Source: Collinsella aerofaciens | Lineage (GTDB): Bacteria; Actinomycetota; Coriobacteriia; Coriobacteriales; Coriobacteriaceae | DNA length: 16,265 nucleotides | Reading direction: 5' to 3' | NCBI GenBank assembly: GCA_030841765.1 | Contig: JAUUSS010000050.1 | Location: 1-16,265 of the forward strand | Shown: positions 7,389 through 14,455 of the stretch, piece after piece | How the letters are laid out: every line of letters starts with the position of its first letter | Position numbering within the stretch: the first letter of the stretch is position 1 | The notes under the pieces: generated by a model | What the model saw: only the letters and a program-made list of their open reading frames with translations | Told to the model about the DNA's origin: nothing | The model's database searches: none | Program-made: the position numbers and the translations under genes

Positions 7389-7988
7389 TTACTTGATCTC
7401 GATGCTCGAAATCTCGACTTCGCGTGCCTCGGAAACTGCCTCTTCCATGTCATCGGGGAACTCGATGGAGTTGAGGAGTGCCTCGGCTTCTTTCTTGTGC
7501 TGGTCGAAGTTCGAGATGAGGACGTAGACGCTTCCCGGCTCAACATCGGTAAAAAGCATGGTTGAGATGCCGCTGTTGTCCTCGTATGTTCCGACGAGCC
7601 ACGTCCTGCCGTTATACTCGACGGACCCGCCATCCTTCCACTGGAACGTATCCCCCTTCTTTTCCGCCTGGTCGGCGTGGGATTCCTCGGCCGTCAGCGC
7701 TTTTTTCCAAACGGGGATAAAGCGATCGGCCGAGGCGTTCTCGTCTTCGGGGAAGGTGAGCTGGACCCTGTCGGCATTCTTGCCGGCAGAGTCGCTTACG
7801 CCGACGCCCTCGGGCATCTCGACCTTAAACCAGATGTAGTCGGTCTTCTTGGCGACGGGGGCCTTTTCCTTGCTCTCGCTCTTGGGGGCGCTGCCGCCGC
7901 CCGATGCGCTCCCGCCGCAGCCCACAAGGGCGAGCGCGGCAAAGAGGGCGATGCAAAGGGAAAGGATTGATAGGGTCTTTTTCATCAT
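7389..7988 (-). CDS. Lipoprotein of unknown function, paralog B
   Basis: Seen: 199 aa from ATG 7988, which has AAGGAGG 8 nt upstream. The frame stays open 11 codons further to 8021, but that start would put charged residues before the signal peptide and lacks a ribosome site. Signal peptide MMKKTLSILSLCIALFAALA, lipobox LVGC with C24, then a Ser/Lys/Glu linker. The mature domain (about 48-195) is homologous to the preceding paralog: DYIWFKVEMPEGV, ADRFIPVW, VEYNGRTWLVGTYEDNSG, FTDVEPGSVYVLISN, and a final ISSIEIK. It is predicted to face outward from the membrane. The most variable part between the two is the central acidic or lysine-rich stretch. Function unknown. Confidence 0.86.
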   Translation of the reverse strand: MMKKTLSILSLCIALFAALALVGCGGSASGGGSAPKSESKEKAPVAKKTDYIWFKVEMPEGVGVSDSAGKNADRVQLTFPEDENASADRFIPVWKKALTAEESHADQAEKKGDTFQWKDGGSVEYNGRTWLVGTYEDNSGISTMLFTDVEPGSVYVLISNFDQHKKEAEALLNSIEFPDDMEEAVSEAREVEISSIEIK

Positions 7989-8185
7989 GGTGGCGTCCTC
8001 CTTGTCTGCTGATGACATCACGGCGCCGCATGCTGTTGGGGTACTGATTGCGCTGGCGGCGGATGTCTCTGTGTACTGTGCGACTTATGCCTCCGTTCAT
8101 CGCTTGTGGCCGTTGCGCGGCCGTTCCCCAACGGGTTTCTTACTTATAGATATGCCCCAGCTTGTGCTGCTCGGGAGTCTCGAAA

Positions 8186-8204
8186 GGTGGGCCATGTGTC
8201 CCAT
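8186..8204. promoter_or_regulatory. 19-bp motif shared upstream of both lipoprotein genes, copy 2
   Basis: Identical to 7220-7238. It lies about 200 nt upstream of the second lipoprotein start and about 165 nt upstream of fchA, so it could serve either side. Confidence 0.4.
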
Positions 8205-8259
8205 GTTTGCGTTGGCATGGCCTATCGTGTGCCATAGAAATCCGCGATGGCCAGGTGCG

Positions 8260-8288
8260 CTGACGCTCGCGTACTTATGGGCTAGACT
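8260..8288 (+). promoter_or_regulatory. Candidate promoter of fchA-folD
   Basis: CTGACG at 8260-8265, a 17-nt spacer, and TAGACT at 8283-8288. Each box matches the consensus at four of six positions. The leader then contains a hairpin with 6-bp arms, CGGCCG-GCGT-CGGCCG (8315-8330), and no T-run after it. Confidence 0.4.
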
Positions 8289-8367
8289 TAGCACCATTAC
8301 GTGATCGATGCGGTCGGCCGGCGTCGGCCGCCCGACCGATATATATGACTTGAAGGTGCGTGTGCGT

Positions 8368-9000
8368 ATGAGCCAAGAGATGATGGATAAAACCTGTCGC
8401 GGTTTTGCCGAGGCGCTGGCCGCGCGCGAGCCGGTTCCCGGTGGTGGCAGCGCGAGCGCCTTTGTAGGTGCGCTGGGCGCCTCGCTTTGCGGAATGGTTG
8501 CCCGCTATGGGGCGACAAACCCCGCGCTTGCCGATCGCGCAGACGATCTGACGCGCGCGTTTGCCCAGGCGGATGAGTTGGCGCAGGAACTTGTGGGTCT
8601 GGTTGCCGAGGACGTTCGTGCCTACGGGCAGGTGTCCGCGGCGTACGGTATTCCGCGTGACGATCCGGCTCGAGCGACCGCGATTCAGGATGCGCTGCAT
8701 GTGGCCGCTCTGCCGCCGTATCGCATTATGGATGCCTGCGGGCGTGCGCTGGCGCTGCTCGAGGACATGGCCGACAAGGGTTCGCGTCAGCTGCTGTCCG
8801 ATGTGGCGTGCGGCGCCGTGTTCTGCCGTGCCGCTATGCAAGGCGCGAGTTTGACGCTCTTTGCGAACACCACGTCTATGAAGGATCGCGTTCGTGCCGA
8901 GGAGCTCGAGACGGCGTGTGATGAGCTGCTCGACACATGGTTGCCGCGCGCCGAGGCGCTGGCGCGCCGCGCCTCCGACGCTGCAAGGAAGAGAGGATAG
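8368..9000 (+). CDS. fchA: Cyclodeaminase/cyclohydrolase family protein, likely methenyl-THF cyclohydrolase
   Basis: Seen: 210 aa, the usual length for stand-alone FTCD_C-type proteins. The family signature PVPGGGSASAFVGALGASL spans residues 22-40. The rest is predicted to be all helical, as in the family. Start: ATG 8368 with GAAGGTG about 9 nt upstream; the frame is open 20 codons further upstream to 8308 but begins in the leader hairpin. Known: members either remove ammonia from formimino-THF or hydrate methenyl-THF to formyl-THF (FchA of purine-fermenting and acetogenic clostridia). Two nt separate it from folD. That pairing, together with the unusual FolD, favours the cyclohydrolase role. 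No histidine-degradation genes are nearby to support the deaminase role. Confidence 0.88.
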   Translation: MSQEMMDKTCRGFAEALAAREPVPGGGSASAFVGALGASLCGMVARYGATNPALADRADDLTRAFAQADELAQELVGLVAEDVRAYGQVSAAYGIPRDDPARATAIQDALHVAALPPYRIMDACGRALALLEDMADKGSRQLLSDVACGAVFCRAAMQGASLTLFANTTSMKDRVRAEELETACDELLDTWLPRAEALARRASDAARKRG

Positions 9001-9002
9001 CC

Positions 9003-9857
9003 ATGGCTGAACTGCTGAAGGGTGCTCCCGTTGCTCGCGCTTTGACTGAGGAACTTGCTGCTCGCTGCGCAGCCCTGCGCGAGCGGGGCGTTGTTCCGAC
9101 GTTGGCTATTGTGCGTGTAGGTGAACGCGAGGACGACCTATCCTACGAGCGCGGTGCGCTCAAGCGCTGCGAAAAAGTGGGGATTGAGGCTCGTCGCGTT
9201 TTGCTTTCTGCCGATGTTTCGCAGGACGAGCTGTTGACGGCTATCGAGGACATCAATGCCGATTCGGCTGTTCATGGCTGTCTGATGTTCCGCCCGCTGC
9301 CCGCCGGCCTTGACGAGAACGCCGTCGCCGCAGCGCTCGATCCCGCCAAGGATGTTGACTCCATGACGCCGGCTTCGCTGCTCACCACGCTTTCGGGGCG
9401 CGGCGAGGGTTTTGCCCCCTGCACAGCCGAAGCTGTGCTTGCTTTGCTGGATCATTACGGCGTTGAGCTGGATGGAGCTAAGGTTGCTGTGGTCGGGCGC
9501 TCGCTGGTGATCGGGCGTCCCGTTGCCGCCATGCTTACGGCGCGCAATGCCACCGTGACGACGTGCCATACGCATACGCGCGACCTTGCTGCCGAGTGCC
9601 GTGCGGCTGATATTGTGGTTGCGGCCGTTGGGCGCGCGCACACGATTGGTGTGGACGCGGTTCGCGAGGGCCAGACAATCATCGATGTTGGCATTAATTG
9701 GGACGAGGCCGCTGGCAAGTTGGTCGGGGACGTTGATTTTGATGCTGCAGAGCCGGTTGTTGACACCATCACGCCTGTGCCGGGCGGCGTGGGAGCTGTG
9801 ACCACCGCGATTCTCGCCAAACACGTGATTGAGGCGGCGGAGCGCGCATCGAAATAG
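9003..9857 (+). CDS. folD: Methylene-THF dehydrogenase of the FolD family, probably without cyclohydrolase activity
   Basis: Seen: 284 aa, the normal FolD length. GAGAGGA lies 5-6 nt before ATG 9003. Family features in order: active-site tyrosine Y48 in SYERGALKRCEKVGI; HGCLMFRPLP (91-100); PAKDVDS (114-120); PCTAEAV (139-145); Rossmann turn VVGRSLVIGRP (163-173); and the closing PVPGGVGAVTTA (258-269). Odd: the catalytic lysine four residues after the tyrosine (YxxxK; Lys56 in human MTHFD1) is Ala52, and the Gln of the usual QLPLP is Phe96. Known: this lysine is needed for cyclohydrolase but not strictly for dehydrogenase activity. Inference: a dehydrogenase-only FolD whose partner FchA, just upstream, supplies the cyclohydrolase step. 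The pair would connect methylene-THF and formyl-THF. Confidence 0.92.
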   Translation: MAELLKGAPVARALTEELAARCAALRERGVVPTLAIVRVGEREDDLSYERGALKRCEKVGIEARRVLLSADVSQDELLTAIEDINADSAVHGCLMFRPLPAGLDENAVAAALDPAKDVDSMTPASLLTTLSGRGEGFAPCTAEAVLALLDHYGVELDGAKVAVVGRSLVIGRPVAAMLTARNATVTTCHTHTRDLAAECRAADIVVAAVGRAHTIGVDAVREGQTIIDVGINWDEAAGKLVGDVDFDAAEPVVDTITPVPGGVGAVTTAILAKHVIEAAERASK

Positions 9858-9891
9858 GCGTTTTGGGCTGTTTGAGGGGGTTAGCTATATA

Positions 9892-10129
9892 CCACGTGGT
9901 CAAACAATGCCAAATATGAGTACTGTTGCCAAGATAGTCACATATGTCTTACGTCTTTTTGGCTTCCTAACGGTATCCATTATCGTTAGGAAGCCTATTT
10001 TATTGAACTTATGGGGAATAACGTTGTCTTGCTTTTGGGCAAATGGGGATTTTCGGCACTCGTTACAGGGAAATTTGCTGCCACTAAATTGGTGACAGTA
10101 CTCATATTTGGCATTTTTTGACCACGGGG
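9892..10129. mobile_element. MITE-like element with 41-bp terminal inverted repeats
   Basis: Seen: the left end (9892-9932) and the reverse complement of the right end (10089-10129) match at 37 of 41 positions. They share the core AATGCCAAATATGAGTACTG. The 238-bp unit is clearly AT-richer than the flanking genes, carries no transposase, and contains an internal perfect 12-bp hairpin. It lies between folD and the dipeptidase gene. Small frames crossing it have no ribosome sites and are not believed. No clear target-site duplication is visible. It could be a non-autonomous mobile element or a large regulatory repeat. Confidence 0.65.
9961..10004 (+). terminator. Hairpin inside the inverted-repeat element, possible folD terminator
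   Basis: Perfect 12-bp stem GGCTTCCTAACG (9961-9972) and CGTTAGGAAGCC (9984-9995) with an 11-nt loop, followed by TATTTTATT. It may end the fchA-folD transcript about 100 nt after the stop. The T-run is interrupted. Confidence 0.45.
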
Positions 10130-10146
10130 GCTGCCGAGGCCGTGGT

Positions 10147-10176
10147 TTCGCCCTTTCTGCGCCGAAGCGATACACT
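10147..10176 (+). promoter_or_regulatory. Candidate promoter of the dipeptidase gene
   Basis: TTCGCC at 10147-10152, an 18-nt spacer, and TACACT at 10171-10176. The -35 box is weak. It lies just outside the right end of the inverted-repeat element. Confidence 0.3.
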
Positions 10177-10212
10177 GTTGCCGTTTGATTTTTTCGCTCA
10201 AGGAGGATGCGC

Positions 10213-11736
10213 ATGCCGTGCACAACGATTCTGGTCGGTAAAAACGCAAGCTACGACGGGTCGACCCTGGTCGCGCGTAACGAGGACTCGTCCAACGGGG
10301 TATTTGAGCCCAAGCGCATGCGCGTAGTGCATCCCGACGAGCAGCCGCGCGTCTACACGAGCGTCCTGAGCCACCTGACCGTTGAGCTGCCCGATAACCC
10401 CATGCGCTATACGAGCGTCCCCGATGTTGTTCCGGGCCACGGTATCTGGGCCGAGGCCGGTTTCAACGAGCTCAATGTTGGCATGTCCGCAACCGAGACG
10501 CTTACCACCAACGAGCGCGTCCGCGGCGCCGATCCGCTCGTGGACTACGTGCCCGCCAAGGGCAACGAGGGTGAGGACGGCTATGTGCCGGCGCAGCCCG
10601 GTGGCCTGGGCGAGGAGGACATGGTGACCCTGGTGCTGCCGTATGCCAAGTCCGCCCGCGACGGCGTGCGTATCTTGGGCGACCTGCTCGAGCGCTACGG
10701 CACTTACGAGAACAACGGCATCGCCTTTAGCGACGTGGACGAGATCTGGTGGCTCGAGACCATCGGCGGTCACCACTGGATCGCCAAGCGCGTGCCTGAC
10801 GACGCCTATGTGACCATGCCCAACCAGCTGGGCATCGACAGCTTTGACCTGGATGACGCCGAGGGCGCCCAGGCCGACCATATGTGCTCCGCCGACCTGC
10901 GCGTCTGGATGGCCGAGTGGCATCTGGACCTGACGCTGGGCGTCGAGAGCGACGGCCCGGCTGCCGTCTTTAACCCGCGCGAGGCCTTTGGCTCGCACAG
11001 CGACAGCGACCATGTCTACAACACGCCGCGCGCCTGGTACATGCAGCGCTGCCTCAACCCCAGCGACGTGTGGGATGGCCCCGACGCCGACTACACGCCC
11101 GAGAGCGACGATATCCCCTGGAGCCGCGTGCCCGAGCGCAAGGTGACCATCGAGGACATCAAGTACGTGCTCTCGAGCCACTACCAGGGCACGGAGTACG
11201 ACTGCTACGGCAGCAGGGGCACGCCCGCTACGCGTGGTGCCTATCGCCCCATCGGCATCAACCGCAACAGCCAGCTTGCCGTGTTGCAGCTGCGCCCCTA
11301 TGCGCAGCCGGCCTACCGCGCCGTGCAGTGGATGGCCTTTGGTTCCAACTCGTTTAACGCGCTGGTTCCGCTGTACGCCAACGTCGAGACTATGCCCGAG
11401 TACTATGCCGACACGCAGGCTCGCGTGACGTCCGAAAACTTCTACTGGGCCAACCGCCTGATCGGCGCGCTGGCTGACGTCCGCTTCCATGAGTGCGGCC
11501 GCGCGGTCGAGGATTATCAGGAGAAGATCGGTGGCATGGGCCACAAGCAGATCCATGACGTCGACGCTGCCGTAGCCGCTCTGCCCGAGGTCGAGGTGCC
11601 TGCCGAGCTTGCACGCGCCAACGAGGCCTTTGCCGAGCGTGTTCGCGTGGAGACCGATGCCCTGCTGGGCAAGGTGCTTTACACCACGAGCTGCGCCATG
11701 AAGAACTCTTTCGCGATGAATGACAACGTGAGGTAG
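10213..11736 (+). CDS. C69-family dipeptidase (PepD type)
   Basis: Seen: 507 aa, the usual length of the family. ATG 10213 follows AAGGAGG with 6-nt spacing; an ATG two codons earlier is too close to that site. The N-terminus MPCTTILVGKNASYDGST, continuing LVARNEDSS, is the hallmark of peptidase family C69 (old name U34). Known: in these N-terminal-nucleophile hydrolases the cysteine near the start (here C3) becomes the catalytic residue after processing, and the enzymes split a broad range of dipeptides in the cytoplasm. There is no signal peptide, so the role is probably recycling of imported peptides in an amino-acid fermenter (inference). Codon use is strongly biased to C-ending and CTG codons compared with its neighbours, suggesting high expression. 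A weak AGCG/CGCT hairpin follows near 11757-11770. Confidence 0.92.
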   Translation: MPCTTILVGKNASYDGSTLVARNEDSSNGVFEPKRMRVVHPDEQPRVYTSVLSHLTVELPDNPMRYTSVPDVVPGHGIWAEAGFNELNVGMSATETLTTNERVRGADPLVDYVPAKGNEGEDGYVPAQPGGLGEEDMVTLVLPYAKSARDGVRILGDLLERYGTYENNGIAFSDVDEIWWLETIGGHHWIAKRVPDDAYVTMPNQLGIDSFDLDDAEGAQADHMCSADLRVWMAEWHLDLTLGVESDGPAAVFNPREAFGSHSDSDHVYNTPRAWYMQRCLNPSDVWDGPDADYTPESDDIPWSRVPERKVTIEDIKYVLSSHYQGTEYDCYGSRGTPATRGAYRPIGINRNSQLAVLQLRPYAQPAYRAVQWMAFGSNSFNALVPLYANVETMPEYYADTQARVTSENFYWANRLIGALADVRFHECGRAVEDYQEKIGGMGHKQIHDVDAAVAALPEVEVPAELARANEAFAERVRVETDALLGKVLYTTSCAMKNSFAMNDNVR

Positions 11737-11770
11737 GGATTTCCCGTCGATCGAATAGCGCTAAAACGCT

Positions 11771-11800
11771 TTGTCGCTTTCGCTCAATCTTGGGTACAAG
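11771..11800 (+). promoter_or_regulatory. Candidate promoter of the phasin-like/UbiB operon
   Basis: TTGTCG at 11771-11776, an 18-nt spacer, and TACAAG at 11795-11800, giving a start near 11807 and a short leader to ATG 11836. Confidence 0.4.
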
Positions 11801-11835
11801 AACGCCAATGCAGTTGTTTGTGATTGGAGACAACC

Positions 11836-12252
11836 ATGGTTATGAAACTCGATCAGCTTGTTAACGGCGCCATTAACGTGGGCTTTGGCGCTGCCGCCGT
11901 TGCTGTCGAAGGCGGCAAGAAGGTCCTCGACGACCTTAACACCAAAGGCGAGCAGGTCCGCAAGGACACCGCCACCCCCGATATCGCCCGCAGCGTGTCC
12001 GACATGTTCGAGCAGGCCGGTGGCACCATCTCCGATCTGACCGAGCGCTTGGGCATGCAGGGCGAGACCGCGGCCCAGCGCGTGCTTGACGAGCTCATCC
12101 TTGCCCGGGTCCGCGTCATGACCGCCCCCGAGCGCACGGCCTTCCTGGCCCATGTGCGCGACATCGTCGATTCGGTCGAGGACAACGTGACCTCGGTGCC
12201 CGTCGAGTCTGTTGAGGCCGACGATGCGAAGGATACCGAAGAGGCCGAGTAG
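11836..12252 (+). CDS. Small phasin-like helical protein
   Basis: Seen: 138 aa from ATG 11836, with GGAG 6 nt upstream. An in-frame TTG at 11824 overlaps that site, and a second ATG at 11842 is too far from it. A short alanine- and glycine-rich amphipathic segment (NGAINVGFGAAAVAVEGGKK) leads into charged helices with coiled-coil character. After DIARSVSDMFEQAGGTISDL comes a helical ERLGMQGETAAQRVLDELIL segment, and the C-terminus is acidic (about 120-138). There is no signal peptide or full membrane helix. The pattern resembles phasins and related peripheral membrane or granule-binding proteins, but PHA synthesis genes are not seen. The stop is only 8 nt before the UbiB-type kinase gene, which suggests a functional partner, for example a membrane-surface accessory factor as UbiK/UbiJ are in proteobacteria (inference). 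Confidence 0.7.
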   Translation: MVMKLDQLVNGAINVGFGAAAVAVEGGKKVLDDLNTKGEQVRKDTATPDIARSVSDMFEQAGGTISDLTERLGMQGETAAQRVLDELILARVRVMTAPERTAFLAHVRDIVDSVEDNVTSVPVESVEADDAKDTEEAE

Positions 12253-12260
12253 CAGCGCAG

Positions 12261-14024
12261 ATGGCAGATTCCACCACCGATTACAACAATCTAGATCCTC
12301 TGGGTAACGAGGCGGCGGTTGTCGATGAGGTCGACGCTGCCGTCTCGGGCGCTCGCAAGAAGCCACGCGCTGTCGATATGGTGCCCGAGGAGCCCGACGC
12401 GATGGCACCGGACGAGGAATACCAGCTCACGCCGGCTGGTCGTCGCGAACGCATTGGGCAGATTGTTCGCCTGGTCAAAAAGTACCGCGTGTGGGATAAC
12501 CTCACGCCGGTTCGTTTGCGCCGCCTGCTCGAGGAACTCGGCCCCATGTTCGTCAAGATGGGGCAGATTCTGGCCAACCGGTCCGAGATTCTGCCGCAAC
12601 GCTTTTGCGACGAGCTGCGTCGTCTGCGCTCCGACGTGGAGCCGGTGCCGTACGAGGTAGTGCTTCGCTGTCTGGAGGAAGAATACGGCCTGCGCCTGGG
12701 GGAGATGTTCGACGCGATCGACCCCAATCCGCTTGGTAGCGCATCGCTCGCGCAGGTGCACCGCGCCCGCCTGGTGACCGGCGAGGACGTGGCCGTTAAG
12801 GTGCAGCGCCCCGGTGCGCAGCAGGTTATGGCACAGGACATCGATATCATCCGCTCGGTGGTGCGTATCGTTTCCAAGTTCGTCAACACCGATCAATTCG
12901 TTGATCTGCACGGCGTAGTCGAGGAGTTGTGGACCTCGTTTCGCGAGGAGACCAACTTTTTGGCCGAGGCCAAAAACCTCAACGACTTCTACGAGTTCCA
13001 TAAGAGCGTTCATGGCGTGACGTGCCCTAAATCCTATCTGGACCTGTGCACCGAGCACGTGGTGGTTATGGACTACGTCGACGGCATTTCGATCGCCGAT
13101 CCCGAACGCTTGGTGGCCGAGGGCTATGACTTGGAAAAGATCGGTGCCGCGATTGTCGAGGACTACTCTACGCAGGTGCTCGATGACGGTTTTTTCCATG
13201 CCGACCCGCATGCGGGAAACATCATTCTCAAGGACGGCATCGTCTACTTTATCGACTTGGGCATGGTCGGACGCATGTCGAGTCACGATCGCGGTATCGT
13301 CAAGGACATGATTTTCGCCGTGGCCGAGGGTGACGTGCCCAAGCTCAAGGATTCGCTCATGCGCTTCGCCGTGACGCGTGGCGATTCGGCCGAGCTCGAT
13401 CATTCAGCGTTTTTGTCCGACCTTGACTTTATCGTGGCTGACTTTGCGGGCCTTGACCTGAAGGATCTGGATATCGGCGAGTTTTTGACCTCGCTGTTAA
13501 ACCTCGCGCGTAAGAATGACGTTGAGCTGCCGAGCGTGGTGACGATGTTCGCCCGCGGCATGGTGACGCTCGAGGGCCTGTTGACCGAGTACATGCCCAA
13601 CGTCAACATGATCCAGATCATCCAGACGCACATCAAAAACGAGAAGAGCACCTACGCCCGCATGCGCGAGATGAGCCGCGATCTTGCCGCGAGCAGCTAT
13701 CGCGCGGCAAAAGGCTCGCTCGAGGCGGCCGAGTATCTGGGCTTGGCTTCGCGTATGCTTACGCGCGGCCAGCTTAAGGTAAACACGCAGATCATGAGCA
13801 GCGATAAGGCGCTGCGACAGCTGGGTGGAATTATCGACCGCATGTCGATGGCGATTGTGATCGCCGGTCTGTTTATCGGTTCGTCGGTGGTGTACTACGC
13901 GCGCATCGAGCCGGTTGTGTTTGGTATCCCAGTCATTGGCTTTATGGGCTACGTGAGCGCGCTGGTGCTGGCGCTTATGCTGGGTCGCAATATCTGGCTC
14001 AACAGCCACGGCGGCAAGCACTAG
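12261..14024 (+). CDS. ABC1/AarF/UbiB-type atypical kinase
   Basis: Seen: 587 aa. A charged N-terminus (1-60) precedes the family's KxGQ motif (K99-M-G-Q102). The ATP-binding part has the alanine-rich loop GSASLAQVH (159-167), VAVK with K180, and the catalytic segment HADPHAGN (313-320) with D315, H317 and N320. The DFG-like triplet is D332-L-G. Two C-terminal membrane helices lie at about 527-546 and 551-575, so the enzyme sits on the cytoplasmic face of the membrane. Known: UbiB proteins are ATPases or kinases that support ubiquinone synthesis or other lipid handling. Members in quinone-poor anaerobes have no established role. There is no strong ribosome site; translation is probably coupled to the phasin-like gene. 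A terminator follows at 14076. Confidence 0.93.
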   Translation: MADSTTDYNNLDPLGNEAAVVDEVDAAVSGARKKPRAVDMVPEEPDAMAPDEEYQLTPAGRRERIGQIVRLVKKYRVWDNLTPVRLRRLLEELGPMFVKMGQILANRSEILPQRFCDELRRLRSDVEPVPYEVVLRCLEEEYGLRLGEMFDAIDPNPLGSASLAQVHRARLVTGEDVAVKVQRPGAQQVMAQDIDIIRSVVRIVSKFVNTDQFVDLHGVVEELWTSFREETNFLAEAKNLNDFYEFHKSVHGVTCPKSYLDLCTEHVVVMDYVDGISIADPERLVAEGYDLEKIGAAIVEDYSTQVLDDGFFHADPHAGNIILKDGIVYFIDLGMVGRMSSHDRGIVKDMIFAVAEGDVPKLKDSLMRFAVTRGDSAELDHSAFLSDLDFIVADFAGLDLKDLDIGEFLTSLLNLARKNDVELPSVVTMFARGMVTLEGLLTEYMPNVNMIQIIQTHIKNEKSTYARMREMSRDLAASSYRAAKGSLEAAEYLGLASRMLTRGQLKVNTQIMSSDKALRQLGGIIDRMSMAIVIAGLFIGSSVVYYARIEPVVFGIPVIGFMGYVSALVLALMLGRNIWLNSHGGKH

Positions 14025-14075
14025 AGGCTGCGACCGTCACCGCATTCTCCTATCGCAAACAATAGCTTTTACCTT

Positions 14076-14103
14076 GGGCTTCGCCTGCGTGCGAGGCCCT
14101 TTT
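14076..14103 (+). terminator. Terminator after the UbiB-type gene
   Basis: 9-bp stem GGGCTTCGC (14076-14084) and GCGAGGCCC (14091-14099), with one G-T pair and a CTGCGT loop, followed by TTTT. Confidence 0.8.
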
Positions 14104-14130
14104 GCGTGATAGCATATTGACGGTTTTAAT
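14102..14130 (+). promoter_or_regulatory. Candidate promoter of the riboswitch transcript
   Basis: TTGCGT (14102-14107), a 17-nt spacer, and TTTAAT (14125-14130), placing the start near 14137, right at the 5' edge of the riboswitch. A second option uses TTGACG at 14117 with a poorer -10 box. Confidence 0.5.
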
Positions 14131-14139
14131 CGATGGCCT

Positions 14140-14312
14140 AGATGGTGGTGCGGAGACGCACGAATGCGCGGTTTTCCTGCGCGTTTGGGAGAATCGGGGT
14201 GCAAGTCCCCGGCTGTACCAGTAACCGTAATTCCTCTTGGCTCGGGATGTTCGCGTCGCAGATCGGACGGCGCGCCCGAGTCGTTAAGGTTAAGTCGGAT
14301 CGCCTCCCATCT
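14140..14312 (+). ncRNA. Cobalamin (adenosylcobalamin-type) riboswitch
   Basis: Seen: the conserved core GGGAGAATCGGGGTGCAAGT continues as CCCCGGCTGTACCAGTAACC (14187-14226). The B12-box-like segment AAGTCGGATCGCC (14292-14304) follows. The outer stem AGATGG (14140-14145) pairs with CCATCT (14307-14312), and there is a 5-bp hairpin GTGCG-GAGA-CGCAC at 14148-14161. These are the hallmarks of the cobalamin riboswitch family (Rfam RF00174). Downstream lie a hairpin GCGGC-GTAT-GCCGC (14324-14337) and a GGGGG/CCCC pairing (14364-14373) around a possible start codon. No T-run follows, so control is more likely at translation than at termination. It should lower expression of the following gene when cobalamin is plentiful. 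Confidence 0.9.
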
Positions 14313-14455
14313 TGCATGCGGCTGCGGCGTATGCCGCCGGTGTGCATAGGGCTCTGGAGGGAAGGGGGACCCCGATGGGGGAACTCGAGCGCAACATGCG
14401 CGATGACGTGGGGCAGCTTCAAGGCAACGCTCCAAGTACAGACAGTAGGAGACAA

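Larger units (their letters stand above)
7989..8367. other. Divergent intergenic region between the lipoprotein and fchA genes
   Basis: This 379-nt gap serves both directions. It contains the second copy of the 19-bp motif, a small hairpin CCGTT-CCCC-AACGG followed by GTTTCTT (about 8123-8143), the candidate fchA promoter and a GC-rich leader hairpin. No supported coding sequence was found. Confidence 0.4.

Noticed and set aside
8308..8367. Longer N-terminus for the fchA product starting at 8308
   Set aside because: It would begin inside the GC-rich leader hairpin without a ribosome site. ATG 8368 has one and gives the normal family length.
9829..10223. Short open frames across the inverted-repeat element on both strands
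   Set aside because: They lack ribosome sites, start in the inverted repeats or flanking genes, and their products look like translated repeat sequence.
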